A program made the position numbers and the translations under genes. Shown here piece after piece: positions 43,834 to 54,300 of a stretch of 64,000 bases of DNA. The first letter of the stretch is position 1, and each line of letters starts with the position of its first letter. Under the pieces are notes generated by a model, which saw only the letters and a list, made by a program, of their open reading frames with translations, did not search any database and was not told the DNA's origin. The stretch is from Marsupella aquatica (lineage: Eukaryota > Marchantiophyta). The stretch is taken from the NCBI GenBank assembly GCA_973895155.1, contig OZ316897.1, positions 9,362,001 through 9,426,000 of the forward strand, read 5' to 3'.

Positions 43834-44594
43834 TGTCGTATAGCCAAAAGAACAAAAAGGAACACTTTTTACATAAAGACTCGGAATACGATCCCTTTAA
43901 GAACAGATTTGGAAAGAATTGAATGAATTTATCTCTCTGAGTAATCTAAAGCTCTCAGCACATAGATTTCTTGTTTCTCACTAAAAGATCAAATAAACAA
44001 AACACCAAAGTAAATAAACTTCTATCTTATGAGTCAAGAGAGAGTCAATTATGGTCTGAAAACTCTGATTAGCTATTGCCACTCCTTCAAAAAGGACTAT
44101 GGTCTTAGAATAGACATAAAACAAGTCTCATAACTCACTAATTTCTCTCCTGACTAAATAAAATTGCATGATAAGGAACTTCCAATTTGCTAAACAAGTA
44201 TTGCTCTGGTTACAAATGTAATGATATGACTTAAGATGCCGGCAACATGGTTTGACATCAGCGATACGCAATTCCGTCAAACACTAAATCATATTCCATA
44301 AACAAAGTAACGGTACTGAATACTCTGAGAACCAAACTTTACTTCTCACATATCAAACAACAACTCTTGAATTAGCTAGCGAATCTTGACCCTTCAAGCA
44401 AGCCTAGCAGTGAATTCAATGTAAGTCACAGAAGTTTGTAACTGAATTCAAGTATCAAGAAATTTCTTGAATTCATAAATTCAAACATAAGTTTTACTTC
44501 CATACAAGACTTTTCTTGTTAAAATGGAAGGAGGGAAACTAACAGAAGTCTGATTGGAATTGTCCCCCCTCTTCCGAATGGAAAAAACATGAGG

Positions 44595-44601
44595 TTTTAT
44601 A
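44595..44601 (-). promoter_or_regulatory. gypsy2 3' LTR TATA box
   Basis: TATAAAA on the minus strand, about 100 bp downstream of the last (divergent) palindrome. The copy in the 5' LTR at 56491-56497 would drive the element. Confidence 0.6.
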
Positions 44602-44698
44602 AGTAAAGGTTCCCTTAACTGAAAAGGCATGACTTTTCAAACCTCAAATATCTAAAAGACAATCCTAAAAGAAATAAAGAAATGCATTGGAGACTTAG

Positions 44699-45473
44699 TG
44701 GACGCTTTGTAGAGCGTCGGTGCTTTCCGGTAAAACTAATAAACAGTGGTGTTAGTCTAATTTTAACTTCTAAACTAAAAGTCGGAATGAGCTGAGACTT
44801 TTCTAGAGTACTCTACTACATATAATCTCTATGCTGGTAAAGTTTCAGACTTTTCTGAGGTCTCTAAGTGCCTCAAATAAATCGGTGAAAGTGGCACGGT
44901 GTTATAAAAGTGCGGAAATCAGAAATATTTCTAAGTGTCAGGAAGATAGTGGACGCTTCAGAAAGCGTCCAAACCCACAAAGGACTTTTGTGGACGCTTC
45001 AGAAAGCGTCGGTTGAATTTTGAGGTTTGGTCGCGGTGTCCGTCTTTCGGCCTTCAGGTGGGACGCTTCAGAAAGCGGCGAAGTCTGTCTTGGCGGACGC
45101 TTCAGAAAGCGTCGATTCTGCTTTGTCTTCGAACACGGTCGGACGCTTCAGAAGGCGTCACTTCTCATGTGGACGCTTCAGAAAGCGTCTCATCGGACTT
45201 TGGGGTTAGCGGACGCTTCAGAAAGTGTCTTAAAGCGTCCGGTGTCTGGTTCGAATAGACGTTTCACGAAGCGTCTTCTGTTCCGTGGTATCGGTGAAGG
45301 ACGGCTCAAAAAGCGTCGTGGTTAAGGGGGTCGCATCTGGTTGGCAGCACACATGGACGCCTCAGCTGTCTTGAGGTTTATTGGCCTTGTAACTGGGGAC
45401 GCTTCAGAAAGCGTCCTTAGTTAGACTAAGTGAGTTAACCGCCAAATGGAAAGTAGACGCTTCAGAAAGCGTC
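44699..45473. repeat. Array of 19-bp palindromes in gypsy2 3' LTR U3
   Basis: The unit ggacgcttcagaaagcgtc is self-complementary (GACGCTT - CAGA - AAGCGTC). Exact or near-exact copies begin at 44951, 44992, 45061, 45095, 45141, 45171, 45211, 45397 and 45455; diverged ones begin at 44699, 45257 and 45299. A partial unit is at 45355. Spacers of about 10-80 bp are unrelated in sequence. Several spacer-side changes keep the stem. Confidence 0.92.
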
Positions 45474-45549
45474 GTTTTTGCTCAAAAAGTTTGAAACGAT
45501 TCAGATTTTTCTCTTATGGTCGTGTTTCAGCAAAAGTCTCCTTTCCACA

Positions 45550-45567
45550 TAGCCCTCCACTCAAAAT
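45550..45567 (-). other. gypsy2 3' polypurine tract
   Basis: TTTTGAGTGGAGGGCTA on the minus strand, immediately before the 3' LTR. A near copy of this block lies at 48329-48345. Confidence 0.8.
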
Positions 45568-45746
45568 TCGCTGTGTCCGCACAAGAAGTGAAATAATATA
45601 TTTGATCAGGCACTTCTGAAGTGGCTCTTTAATGATGTGGAGTTGTAAAATTACATTGGAGGCCAAGGGTCGAGTAGAGGCAATCGAGCAAGTCCTCTGA
45701 TAGCGTGGGAGCCTTGAGTGCGAGAAGAGGAATGTAGTTGGAGTCT
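45568..45746. other. gypsy2 ORF3 3' untranslated segment
   Basis: About 180 bp between the ORF3 stop and the polypurine tract. The part next to the tract resembles the sequence at 48346-48390 after pol (gtgtccgcacaagaagtga versus atgtcctcatgcgcggaat). Confidence 0.5.
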
Positions 45747-47843
45747 CTATAGCTGTTCTCTGAGTTTAAGCAGATCCTTCTCATACTTATACTGAATTGC
45801 ATATCCGTCATGAGCAACCCAGACATAGTAACGATAAGGCCATGGATGTTCTGGAGGTATAGGAGGAAAAGGACAAAGGGTTCTTCGAAGGGTATACACC
45901 CAACACCATATTTCATACTCAGAGAATTTATGTCTCCTGTCCTTATCTATAGGTGGAACAACTTTAGGAAATTTATACGTAGGAATCAAAGTACGAATGC
46001 CTGGAGGATTGGAAGGAATCACAGATTCCTTAGCAGGAGGACAAGGTGAAGTCTCAGGAGACAAAGGTGCAATAGTAGGCTGTACTAGCTCTGGAATTGC
46101 CCTATCTCCTCGACCTGCACTGGGTGGTTCGTTTTCTAGCCGTAACTCCTCTGAGTAGGCAGCTACCTGCTCTGAATCGTTATATGGTTCCTGCTCATGG
46201 GCATACTGCTCTTGTACCTCAATCTGAGCCTCCACAAAATCTGTAGCAGCATGTAATTCCACCGAATCTCGAGCTTTCCGTAACCTTTTCCATGGTCGAC
46301 GCCTATAAGTAACTGGATACTCATCTCGGGCTCGAGGTGGAGAAGCTGTAAGTGGCGCGTCCAGAGAAGCATATCTCTCAAAATCGTTTGGAGCTGATAT
46401 GTGCTGAGGTGATGCCCCAGGACTCTGTTCCGAACTATCATAGCCCATTGGTATTGTGGGTAACCGGGAGATTTGACTTAATCTCTCAGCTAAGTCTTCC
46501 GAAATGTCCAATGGTACCGCCACCATACTACTACCTTCCTGCTGACTTGAATCATCTCGTTCAGATCTTCGCAAAAAGGAGACATCCTCCTCATCATCAA
46601 TCTCTACAATTGCATTCTCACCATCACTTCTTGAAACATCAAAACCTGGTATTCCTAAAGGTTGAATGTCTTGGGGAAAACCAAGGACATCCTGTAAGGG
46701 TGGCTGTGGACTCCCATTGGAGTATTCATCCGATTGGTAATCCTGTAATGAAGCCAAAGCGTCCGGTCCTTCTGCAGCTAGAGATAGGGATAAACTTGGT
46801 AACTCATTCAAAACTACATTTTCTGCAAAAGAAGGTAAAACTGAACCTTCACCTGGTGATTCCGCAGCTGTCTTTGGTTCCTGAATAGCTTCTTCCGGGT
46901 TACGCAGAGGGATGGGACTCCCACATTGTGAACTGAGTTGGGCCTCGTGCATCAATTCGGCTTCAATATCATGCGAAAGTCGGTCAGCTAGCTCCTCGTC
47001 AACTGTAGGAGTGTCCTCCTCTGGAATTTGAGTGGCCTGCTCATGTGCTTCAACCAAATTTTGGACATTTGGTAACAACTCAGCCTCTTCGCAGTCTAAT
47101 AAAGTACACAATGCAATCAGAGTATCCTGAGGATTGTTGAGTGGCTCATCCGATCGACAACTCACGTCCATTCGCACCTTAGTCCTCAAATTTCGATAAA
47201 TCCTTTTCTCTGTCGGTAACAGGCATCGCTTCTTGTAATAAATATGCGCGAAGTAGGGTGTCATTTGCACCTTCCTCAGCTTCCTTGCTCTGACTCAACT
47301 TCGAAAATTCTTCACCTGCGCATGGATCACTCTATGTAGGATTTGAGTCCAATTGATGGTCTTCCTCTGTTCCACAGAAAAAATCACAGTGGCCGCAAAC
47401 GACAAGGTAATACGCGTTTGACTCTCAGGATGAAAAATAGGGGAGAGGAACCGAAATAAATGCTGCAATCGCGCTTCTATGCAATCTGCCGCCACCCAAC
47501 CATTCCGCCTCTTGAATGTTCCCGGATAAAACAGAGATTCAACGTAAGCCCTAGGTTCGCCTTCTACTTTTTGTAATCCTTCGCCTACGCTTGGAGTCAA
47601 ATAAACTGATGAGATGAGCTCCTCATTCCAATTGCTTGGCCTCGCGCGTATCTCCGGTCCTTCCTCTCCGTCCCATTCGCCCCGATCGATCAAGCTGAAT
47701 TCACAAATACTCCAAGGAAACTTTAGGAGATTCTTCAAGCCCATAGTCGTCAAATCCTCTCGTAGTCGCCTTCGATCATCTATTCCTAATGGAATCACAA
47801 CAACTATCGGACGCGCAGTGACTTCTAGCTCCGATTCCGCCAT
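45747..47843 (-). CDS. gypsy2 ORF3 (extra 3' ORF), one internal UGA
   Basis: The frame runs from ATG 47843 to 45747 (699 codons) with a single in-frame TGA at 47295-47297, between KNFRS and VRARKLRKV. The first ~250 residues are folded-looking and basic (FKRRNGWVAADCIEARLQHL, ITLSFAATVIFSVEQRKTIN, TPYFAHIYYKKRCLLPTEKR). The middle is long, acidic and Ser/Pro-rich, probably disordered. The end is aromatic (PWPYRYYVWVAHDGYAIQYK). I see no signal peptide or membrane segment, so it does not look like an envelope protein. I do not recognise the domain, though extra 3' ORFs are known in Tat/Athila elements. The TGA could be a CGA-to-TGA transition. Confidence 0.7.
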
Positions 47844-48039
47844 CGCTCAGTCAGCAATCTCTTCTGGCGCAGCTCCACTCTTCCCTCAATCAGGGTCGCC
47901 ACCTCCTCTATATCAATCATCGGTAATGAGCGCTACTAAACTTGGTTTCAAAAAACACTCGTCGTTTCTCTTCTTCGACCCATTAGACGTCACAATCCCT
48001 CGCCGTACTTGAGATCATTCCAAAATTTCAACTTATGCT

Positions 48040-48227
48040 GGACGCTTCAGAAAGCAGCCCAAATCCGGACGGAAATCCTGAGTCAGCAAGTTGACGCCTC
48101 CGAAGTGCATCTCCTGGACGCTTCAGAAAGCGTCGTCTACTGGTCGTGGAGCGGACGCCTCAGAAAGCGTCCCATCGGTCCCGCTTCGCGAAATCAGTCC
48201 ACAATGCTGGACGCTTCAGAAAGCGTC
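48040..48227. repeat. Internal array of the LTR palindrome upstream of ORF3
   Basis: Copies of ggacgcttcagaaagcgtc (one or two changes) begin at 48040, 48116, 48153 and 48209, with a diverged one near 48092. The array is 200-380 bp upstream of the ORF3 ATG on the minus strand. A weak TATA-like sequence (gatatagagg, minus) lies near 47910. Confidence 0.88.
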
Positions 48228-48328
48228 TCAAAATTTTTTTAAAAAATTTTCCAAACATAATCTTTTAATCTACTATTCTAAGCCCTTCCATACTAGTATT
48301 TCTTATAGATATAAAATATACCTATCCC

Positions 48329-48345
48329 AGCCCTCCACTCAAACT
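48329..48345 (-). other. Internal polypurine-tract-like block after pol
   Basis: The minus strand reads TTTGAGTGGAGGGCTGG, almost the same as the true tract at 45550-45567. It overlaps the pol stop region and sits where gypsy1 has its own polypurine tract (15769-15781). Confidence 0.65.
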
Positions 48346-51274
48346 ACGACATGTCCTCATGCGCGGAATAGAAGTGATAGGGCTTTAATCTAAAGCCATT
48401 AATTCTAGTGTCTAAGGGGGATCCATCTAAAGTGGTTAAGGATACAGAACCATTAGGCCATATGTTCTCAATTCGATAAGGGCCGATCCAATGGGTATGT
48501 AATTTACCCGGAAAAAGCATGTAGCGGGAATCAAAAACTAACACTAAATCATTATTAGCTAGCTTAACCTGTTTAAGCTTTTTATCATAAGAGTGTTTCC
48601 GGTTTGCTTGGACTACAGCAGTATGTTCTAAGGCTAAAAGTCTATTTTCTTCTAATTTCATAATATCAACAAACCGACTCTCGATACTTGCTTCAGGGGT
48701 GAATCTCTCAGGAATAAGTAAGCGCTCAGTAGGAATGGAAAACTCAATAGGGATAATACTATCAACCCCATAAGTTAAATAAAATGGGGTTCTAAGGGTG
48801 GTAATCTTTTCAGCAGTACGGTAAGCCCAAAGCGCAGAGTGCAATTTTACATCCCAGTCAGTCTTGTGAGATTCCACCATCTTATTCAGAATCTTGCCCA
48901 TAATGCCATTAGCTCTCTCCGTTAAGCCATTAGCTCGGGGGTTGTAAGGAGTAGTTTTGCGATGCTTGATAAGATATATGTCAGTAATTAACTCAATAGT
49001 TGAGTTAAGAAAATGTAGACCCCTATCGCTGACCAACTCCAAAGGACACCCGAACCGAGTAATAATATGCTCAAAGAGAAAAGCAGCCGCTGTTGTAGCA
49101 TCATTCTTGCGAGTGGCTTTAGCCTCCACCCATTTGGTGGCATAATTAGTGGCCAGAATAATGTATTTGCTACGACTTTTCCTAGCGGCTGGTGAAATTG
49201 GGCCTACAAAATCAATACCCCATTTCTCAAAGGGGGCCAAAGGAAGGATGGGAGTGAGTGGCCATTTAGAAGATGCAGTGGGTTTGCCTACTCGTTGGCA
49301 TGGATCACAGGTTTTAATAAAATTGTAGGTGTCCTTGTGCATTGTGGGCCACCAATATCCGGCATCTTGAATTTTCTTAACAGTGGTGGTAACTGCATAG
49401 TGTCCGCCTGTCTCACCAGAATGTAAGGCTGCAATTACCTGTGGAATTTCTCTCATCTCAAGGCAACGCCGTAACCTTTGATCAGGGCCTTGCTTAAATA
49501 AGGTGCCTTTGATAATTGTATAAGGACCTACCTTATGTGCAAAAACAGCCCTCTCCTCTGCATTAAGTCCTTCTGGAAAGACCCCATACAGCAACATCTT
49601 CACAATATCAAAATATTTTGAGGACTCGCCTTCAATGTGCCAAAGGTGCTCATCCGAAAAGTCGTCAGAGAGGTTGTGGTCATTCTCTGTACCTGGAAGT
49701 CTAGACAAGAAGTCGGCATTCTCATGGTGTTTCCCTGGACGGACTTGCACCTCGTAATCAAATTCCTGAAGCAGGAGGACCCATCTAGCCACCCTCCCCG
49801 ACAGGTCAACTTGATTAACCAGGTATTTCAAAGAATGATGGTCCGTGTGAAAGATGATCTGATATCCAAGAAGATAATGACGAAACTTTTTGCAGGCAAA
49901 AACAATGGCTAAGGCTTCTCTTTCGGTAACTGTATAGTTTTTCTCAGCAGCACTCATCTGCCTACTGGCATAATAAATGGGATGATCCCTATTGTCGTCA
50001 TCCTTTTGACTCAAGTTAGCTCCGATGCAGAAGGCAGATGAGTCAATGAAAACATGAAACTTCCTACTCCAATCTGGTGGGGAGAGAATGGGCGCAGTCA
50101 CAAGGCGGTCCTTTAGTGTTTGAAAAGCTTGCTGTCTTTCTTCATTCCAAACATAAGGTTCATTTTGTTTGAGCAATTTGGTCAGAGGCATAGCAATATC
50201 AGCATGTTTATGAATGAATCTGCGATAATACCCGACATGCCCTAAGAAGGCACGGAGTTGCTTCAAATCCGTCGGAGGTTGAAGTTCCACGATCACCCGG
50301 ACCTTTTCTTTGTCCACCTCTATGCCACGCTGAGAAATGACATGGCCGAGCAAGATACCTTCCTGCATTCCGATGAAGCACTTCTCGGGGTGTAAGCACA
50401 ATTGAGCTTCCCGACACTTCTGGAAAGTCTTATTGAGGTGCATTAAATGGTCAGCCGCCGATCCATACACACAGAAATCATCGATGAAGATCTCCATGAA
50501 GTGCCGAAGGTACTCCTGAAAAATAATCATCATGATACGCTGAAAAGTGCCTGGGGCATTACACAACCCAAATGGCATCATTGCATACGCATATGTACCC
50601 CAATCTGTTGTGAACGTGGTCTTGTCCCGATCCTCCTTTCGAATGGAAACCTGGTTGTACCCAGAGTTTCCGTCCAGAAAAGTATACAACTCATGCAATG
50701 CGACCTGATCAAGCACTAGATCTATGAAGGGTAAGGGATAATGGTCCTTCCTGGTGGCTGCATTCAATTTCCGATAGTCCTGACACACGCGGATTTTTGT
50801 CTTTCCATCAGGTCCCGCCTTCTTGGGTACAATGACAATGGGGGATACCCATTCACTACTCAAGACGGGGTAGATGAAACCAGCAGCAGTCAACTTATCT
50901 AGCTCCTCCTTCACAAGGATAGAGTACTTGGGGTTCAAACGGTACTGCCTTTGACGGACTGGCACTGCCCCTTCCATCAAGTCTATCCGATGCTCTCCCA
51001 GATGAGGGTGGATGCCCTTCAAATCTGAATGACTCCATGCAAAAACATCCTTGTACTGGGTCAACAACTTAATGTACAAGTCCCGCAACTCACCCTGGAT
51101 ATGCTTTCCTATATTAAGGAACTTGCCAGGTTCAATCTCAACTTTTTGACAAGCCTTAGGGTCCACTATACCATCCGTTAGGCCTGCTGGCCTAAGCTCC
51201 AAATCACCAACATCAGACTCACTGATTTCCGGAGAGGGAGGGTGTCTTCCATTACCGGAGGATACGCCATGCAT
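48344..51274 (-). CDS. gypsy2 pol: RT, RNase H, integrase
   Basis: 976 codons from the ATG at 51274, open to 48344. RT spans about residues 75-350 (SPIVIVPKKAGPDGKTKIRV, MPFGLCNAPGTFQ, catalytic FIDDFCVYG at 263-271). RNase H is at about 403-525 (FHVFIDSSAFCIGANLSQ, EREALAIVFA, HTDHHSLKYL, NADFLSRL). The integrase finger is at about 616-658 (H-x6-H, CDPCQR), followed by the core with D (WGIDFVGP), D (SDRGLHFLN) and E (NGLTERANGIM), and a GPYRIE-NGSVSL C-terminal module without a chromodomain. All catalytic residues are present. The frame is the same as gag-protease; only one UGA at 51353 separates them, so synthesis by stop read-through is possible. Confidence 0.92.
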   Translation of the reverse strand: MHGVSSGNGRHPPSPEISESDVGDLELRPAGLTDGIVDPKACQKVEIEPGKFLNIGKHIQGELRDLYIKLLTQYKDVFAWSHSDLKGIHPHLGEHRIDLMEGAVPVRQRQYRLNPKYSILVKEELDKLTAAGFIYPVLSSEWVSPIVIVPKKAGPDGKTKIRVCQDYRKLNAATRKDHYPLPFIDLVLDQVALHELYTFLDGNSGYNQVSIRKEDRDKTTFTTDWGTYAYAMMPFGLCNAPGTFQRIMMIIFQEYLRHFMEIFIDDFCVYGSAADHLMHLNKTFQKCREAQLCLHPEKCFIGMQEGILLGHVISQRGIEVDKEKVRVIVELQPPTDLKQLRAFLGHVGYYRRFIHKHADIAMPLTKLLKQNEPYVWNEERQQAFQTLKDRLVTAPILSPPDWSRKFHVFIDSSAFCIGANLSQKDDDNRDHPIYYASRQMSAAEKNYTVTEREALAIVFACKKFRHYLLGYQIIFHTDHHSLKYLVNQVDLSGRVARWVLLLQEFDYEVQVRPGKHHENADFLSRLPGTENDHNLSDDFSDEHLWHIEGESSKYFDIVKMLLYGVFPEGLNAEERAVFAHKVGPYTIIKGTLFKQGPDQRLRRCLEMREIPQVIAALHSGETGGHYAVTTTVKKIQDAGYWWPTMHKDTYNFIKTCDPCQRVGKPTASSKWPLTPILPLAPFEKWGIDFVGPISPAARKSRSKYIILATNYATKWVEAKATRKNDATTAAAFLFEHIITRFGCPLELVSDRGLHFLNSTIELITDIYLIKHRKTTPYNPRANGLTERANGIMGKILNKMVESHKTDWDVKLHSALWAYRTAEKITTLRTPFYLTYGVDSIIPIEFSIPTERLLIPERFTPEASIESRFVDIMKLEENRLLALEHTAVVQANRKHSYDKKLKQVKLANNDLVLVFDSRYMLFPGKLHTHWIGPYRIENIWPNGSVSLTTLDGSPLDTRINGFRLKPYHFYSAHEDMS

Positions 51275-51352
51275 TTGCTGATCTGAGAATTGTTTCCCTG
51301 TATCATGGCCGACTCCTTGTAAGTTTGCTTTCTCCCCTTCCGGTGGAAATTG

Positions 51353-54300
51353 TCAAAAAGGGTCCTCAGAAGCTAATCCAGTCTCCACAACTGGATCAGA
51401 TAGGTAAACCTCCAAATAGCGTACCTCCTCCAACTCAAACTCCAATGGCTCCAGAATCAGGTTGGAATCCGAAAAGTCTGACGTATACCCGTCGTCAGTT
51501 TGCGTCTCGCCCTTATGATCCTCAGTAGCCCAACTCACCACCACCTTGGGTTTACCAAAAGACATCTCTTGAGCTTTCCAATTTACCTGCACTTGGGCTT
51601 TATACAACCAGGGGCGGCCTAACAAGACTGGAAAGCTGGAAGGTACCTCTGGACTTATTATCACATATTCCAAAGTAAAGGGAACACCAGCAATCAGAGT
51701 ATCTACCTTACTTAATTTTCCCGCGGGAACAACTCGAGATTGGTCCGCCATGCGCAGGATCTTGGGTGTTGGTTCAAACTTAGTAAATCCAAGATTAAAT
51801 GCAGTTTGCTGAGTCATGAGGTTGACGCTGGAACCACCATCCACTGGTACTCTCCTCACAACACATCCTTGAATTTGTACGTCCAGCTCTGGTGGTCCCT
51901 TATCCTCCCATTCCAAACGTAATACATCCACCTCTGGCAACTTACGCCGCCTTCGCTTTCCTGCCAACAATCCTCTCAATTGGCGTCTATAAACCGGGTT
52001 GTCTTGCAACAACTCACCAATGGTGATATGAGCAAGATGGCCCTTCACGTCTTCTACAATATCATATCCCTGTTGCTTTAACACAGGTCGTTCGGGCTCC
52101 TTCACCACTGGCTTCTGAATTGAATGCGAGGTGTGATCTTTAACTAGTTCCTCTAATTGAGCTTTTACTTCTGAAGAAATGTCAGGTAAAAAATATTTGG
52201 GATCATAGCGATCATAAGCTGGGTCCTGATCCTTGGGTAGGCCTTCCTCAAATGGAGCTCGTTCCTTCGGCTTAGGTCCCTTCTTTTGGTGCTTTGCTAC
52301 TGCTCGTTTCTCCTCTTTCCGCTTGGAACGAGTAGTTGCATAGGTATCCGTTAGAACTTTATCCCGATCCTGAACTCGAGCATTAGGCATGCCCACCACC
52401 CCTGGCTTCACCAAGTGATCCACTAACACATCAGGAACAATTCCGGCCAGTGGTTGAGCAAACGTGGAGTGGCCTGTCACTTCCACTCTGTTCACATCCC
52501 CATGGTGGATCATTCCACAATGCTCAACCTCTTCAGAGTACACCATCCTCACTTTAGCCTCTGGTCTGATTGTCTCCTTGACAGGCTCTTGAGCAAAGCG
52601 AACCATCATTTTTGTTTTAGGCGGATTTGGACATTCCACAGGCAAGTGCCCTTCCTTGCCACAATTTCCACATATAGGGGTGTATCCCTCTTCTCTCTTC
52701 GGATACGGACATTGCGGTGAGTAGTGGTCCGGCTGACCGCAATTCCAACAGGATCCTTTCTGCCGTGGAGCTCCTCTAGGGGGGTATCCTCCTGGAGGTC
52801 CCATAGGCGGCCTGGGAACAGGTCTGTTGAAGGCAGGTTTTGGCGGTACCCAATTATTCATTGGTGGAGGGGCAGGTGGGAAATACTGACCTCCTAGTGT
52901 TGCCTGAACTGCATATGCCGGCTCGTATTCGTAATCTTCTACCTCCTCCGGTCCTTCCAAGTAATTTACTGCCATACGCCAATTTGGGCACTCCGTCGGA
53001 TAGTGCCCTTGCTGATTACAATGGGTACACCACACGTTTGTCCTCATGGTTGGTGGTAATCTTCGCACAGGTTTCACCGCAGCAATATGTACATTCAGCT
53101 TAGATAGCTTCCCGGTTATTTCCTCCATCATGCGATCCATTTTTTTCTGAGTAGAAGTCTTAGGCTCTACCTTCGAGGTTGACTTCTTCTTCTTGGAGGC
53201 GGACTGTTCCGAATCTGAACTAGAACTAGAGCTAGCGCTCGCACTAGTGCTTGAATCCGTACTCTCATCGTCTTCACTACTGCTGCTGTCACTATCGTCC
53301 TTCTCCGAATCAGATTTAGACTTTGATTTTTTCTTCTTTTTCCTCTTATCTTTCTTCAAGTCTTTCCTCACTCGCTTTTTCTCAGAAATTTCAGAATCCA
53401 CATACTTCTGTGCTGATTCCTGAACTTCCTCCAAAGTAGTACCACCTTCACGCCTGACATATCGAGCAATTCGGGACGGCAATCCGTTGATAAACCAATC
53501 CTTCACAGTAGACTTAGATGTGGCTGGATTATACTGGTCCACCAAATCCAACAGTTTATCCGCATATTTCCTCACAGACCCATGTTTCTTCATGTGTAAA
53601 TGAGAGATCCTAGCAAAAGCTCGAGCGGCAGACCCCTCCTCTTTGTACTTAGCCAAGAAGGCAGCCTTCAACTTACCCCAGTCATGTTTATCTGGAAAGC
53701 GATCATACCACTTTTGAGCTCTCTTCTTCATCAGTCCACCAAATAAATTAGCCTTTTCCGCATCTTGGCTTTGTCCATTTGAAGCTGCAGCAGCTTCAAA
53801 TTCCTTCAAATAGACTTCTGCATCCTCTTTAGATGATCCAAAGAATCTATCATATCTCACATTGTTACGAGCCATTATAGTAGGACTTAGATTAGGGATG
53901 GGTAAGGCAGATCGGATGGCAAACGGATTAGTCCAAGTTTGAGGACTTAATACAAGAGAACTACTAGATTCTGAACTACTGCCAGAGCTCTTCTCGCCTG
54001 AAGACGACCCTTCTGATGAATTAAATGCTGTGAAGCCTTCAAGTTCTTCTAGAGTTGGATTCTGTTGTAAAATCCCTTCGACATCTGATGGTTTCCTTGA
54101 ATGCTGTGGTGGACCAATCAACTTGGGTCCGGATCGCAAATTCACATATAAGGGTCTACTGGGTGCAGGATTTTCCAGAGTCCCTTGGGTTACCCTAGTC
54201 TGAATGGAGGTTACCTTCCTTGTCACACTTCCCGGTAAAGGGAATTCTGATGCTTGAAACTCAGACAGGAGGTCTCGAGGCTCCACTGCCTTGCTCGAGG

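Larger units (their letters stand above)
43834..45549 (-). repeat. gypsy2 3' LTR
   Basis: 1716 bp; TGTGGAAAGG...TATACGACA on the minus strand. U3 carries the palindrome array at 44699-45473. A TATAAAA on the minus strand at 44595-44601 follows it, so transcription would start near 44565. Confidence 0.95.

Noticed and set aside
45013-45325. Overlapping plus-strand ORFs in all three frames of the LTR (and at 56909-57221)
   Set aside because: They arise because the 19-bp repeat lacks stops in any frame; the products are just repeated DASESV, RFRKR and LQKAS words.
44951-45473. Resemblance to a CRISPR array (palindromic repeats with unique spacers)
   Set aside because: The DNA is a plant LTR; spacers vary from about 10 to 80 bp, repeats vary, the array is duplicated in the other LTR, and there are no cas genes.
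44951-45473. Heat-shock elements (cTTCaGAAa within the palindrome)
   Set aside because: The canonical element needs nTTCnnGAAn spacing; here TTC and GAA are one base apart, so it does not fit.
45747-47843. ORF3 as an envelope gene
   Set aside because: No signal peptide, transmembrane segment or fusion-type motif is visible.
48344-48900. Chromodomain at the gypsy2 integrase C-terminus
   Set aside because: The C-terminus has the GPYRIE...NGSVSL module but no chromodomain-type aromatic cage, and RT motifs point to the Athila/Tat group.
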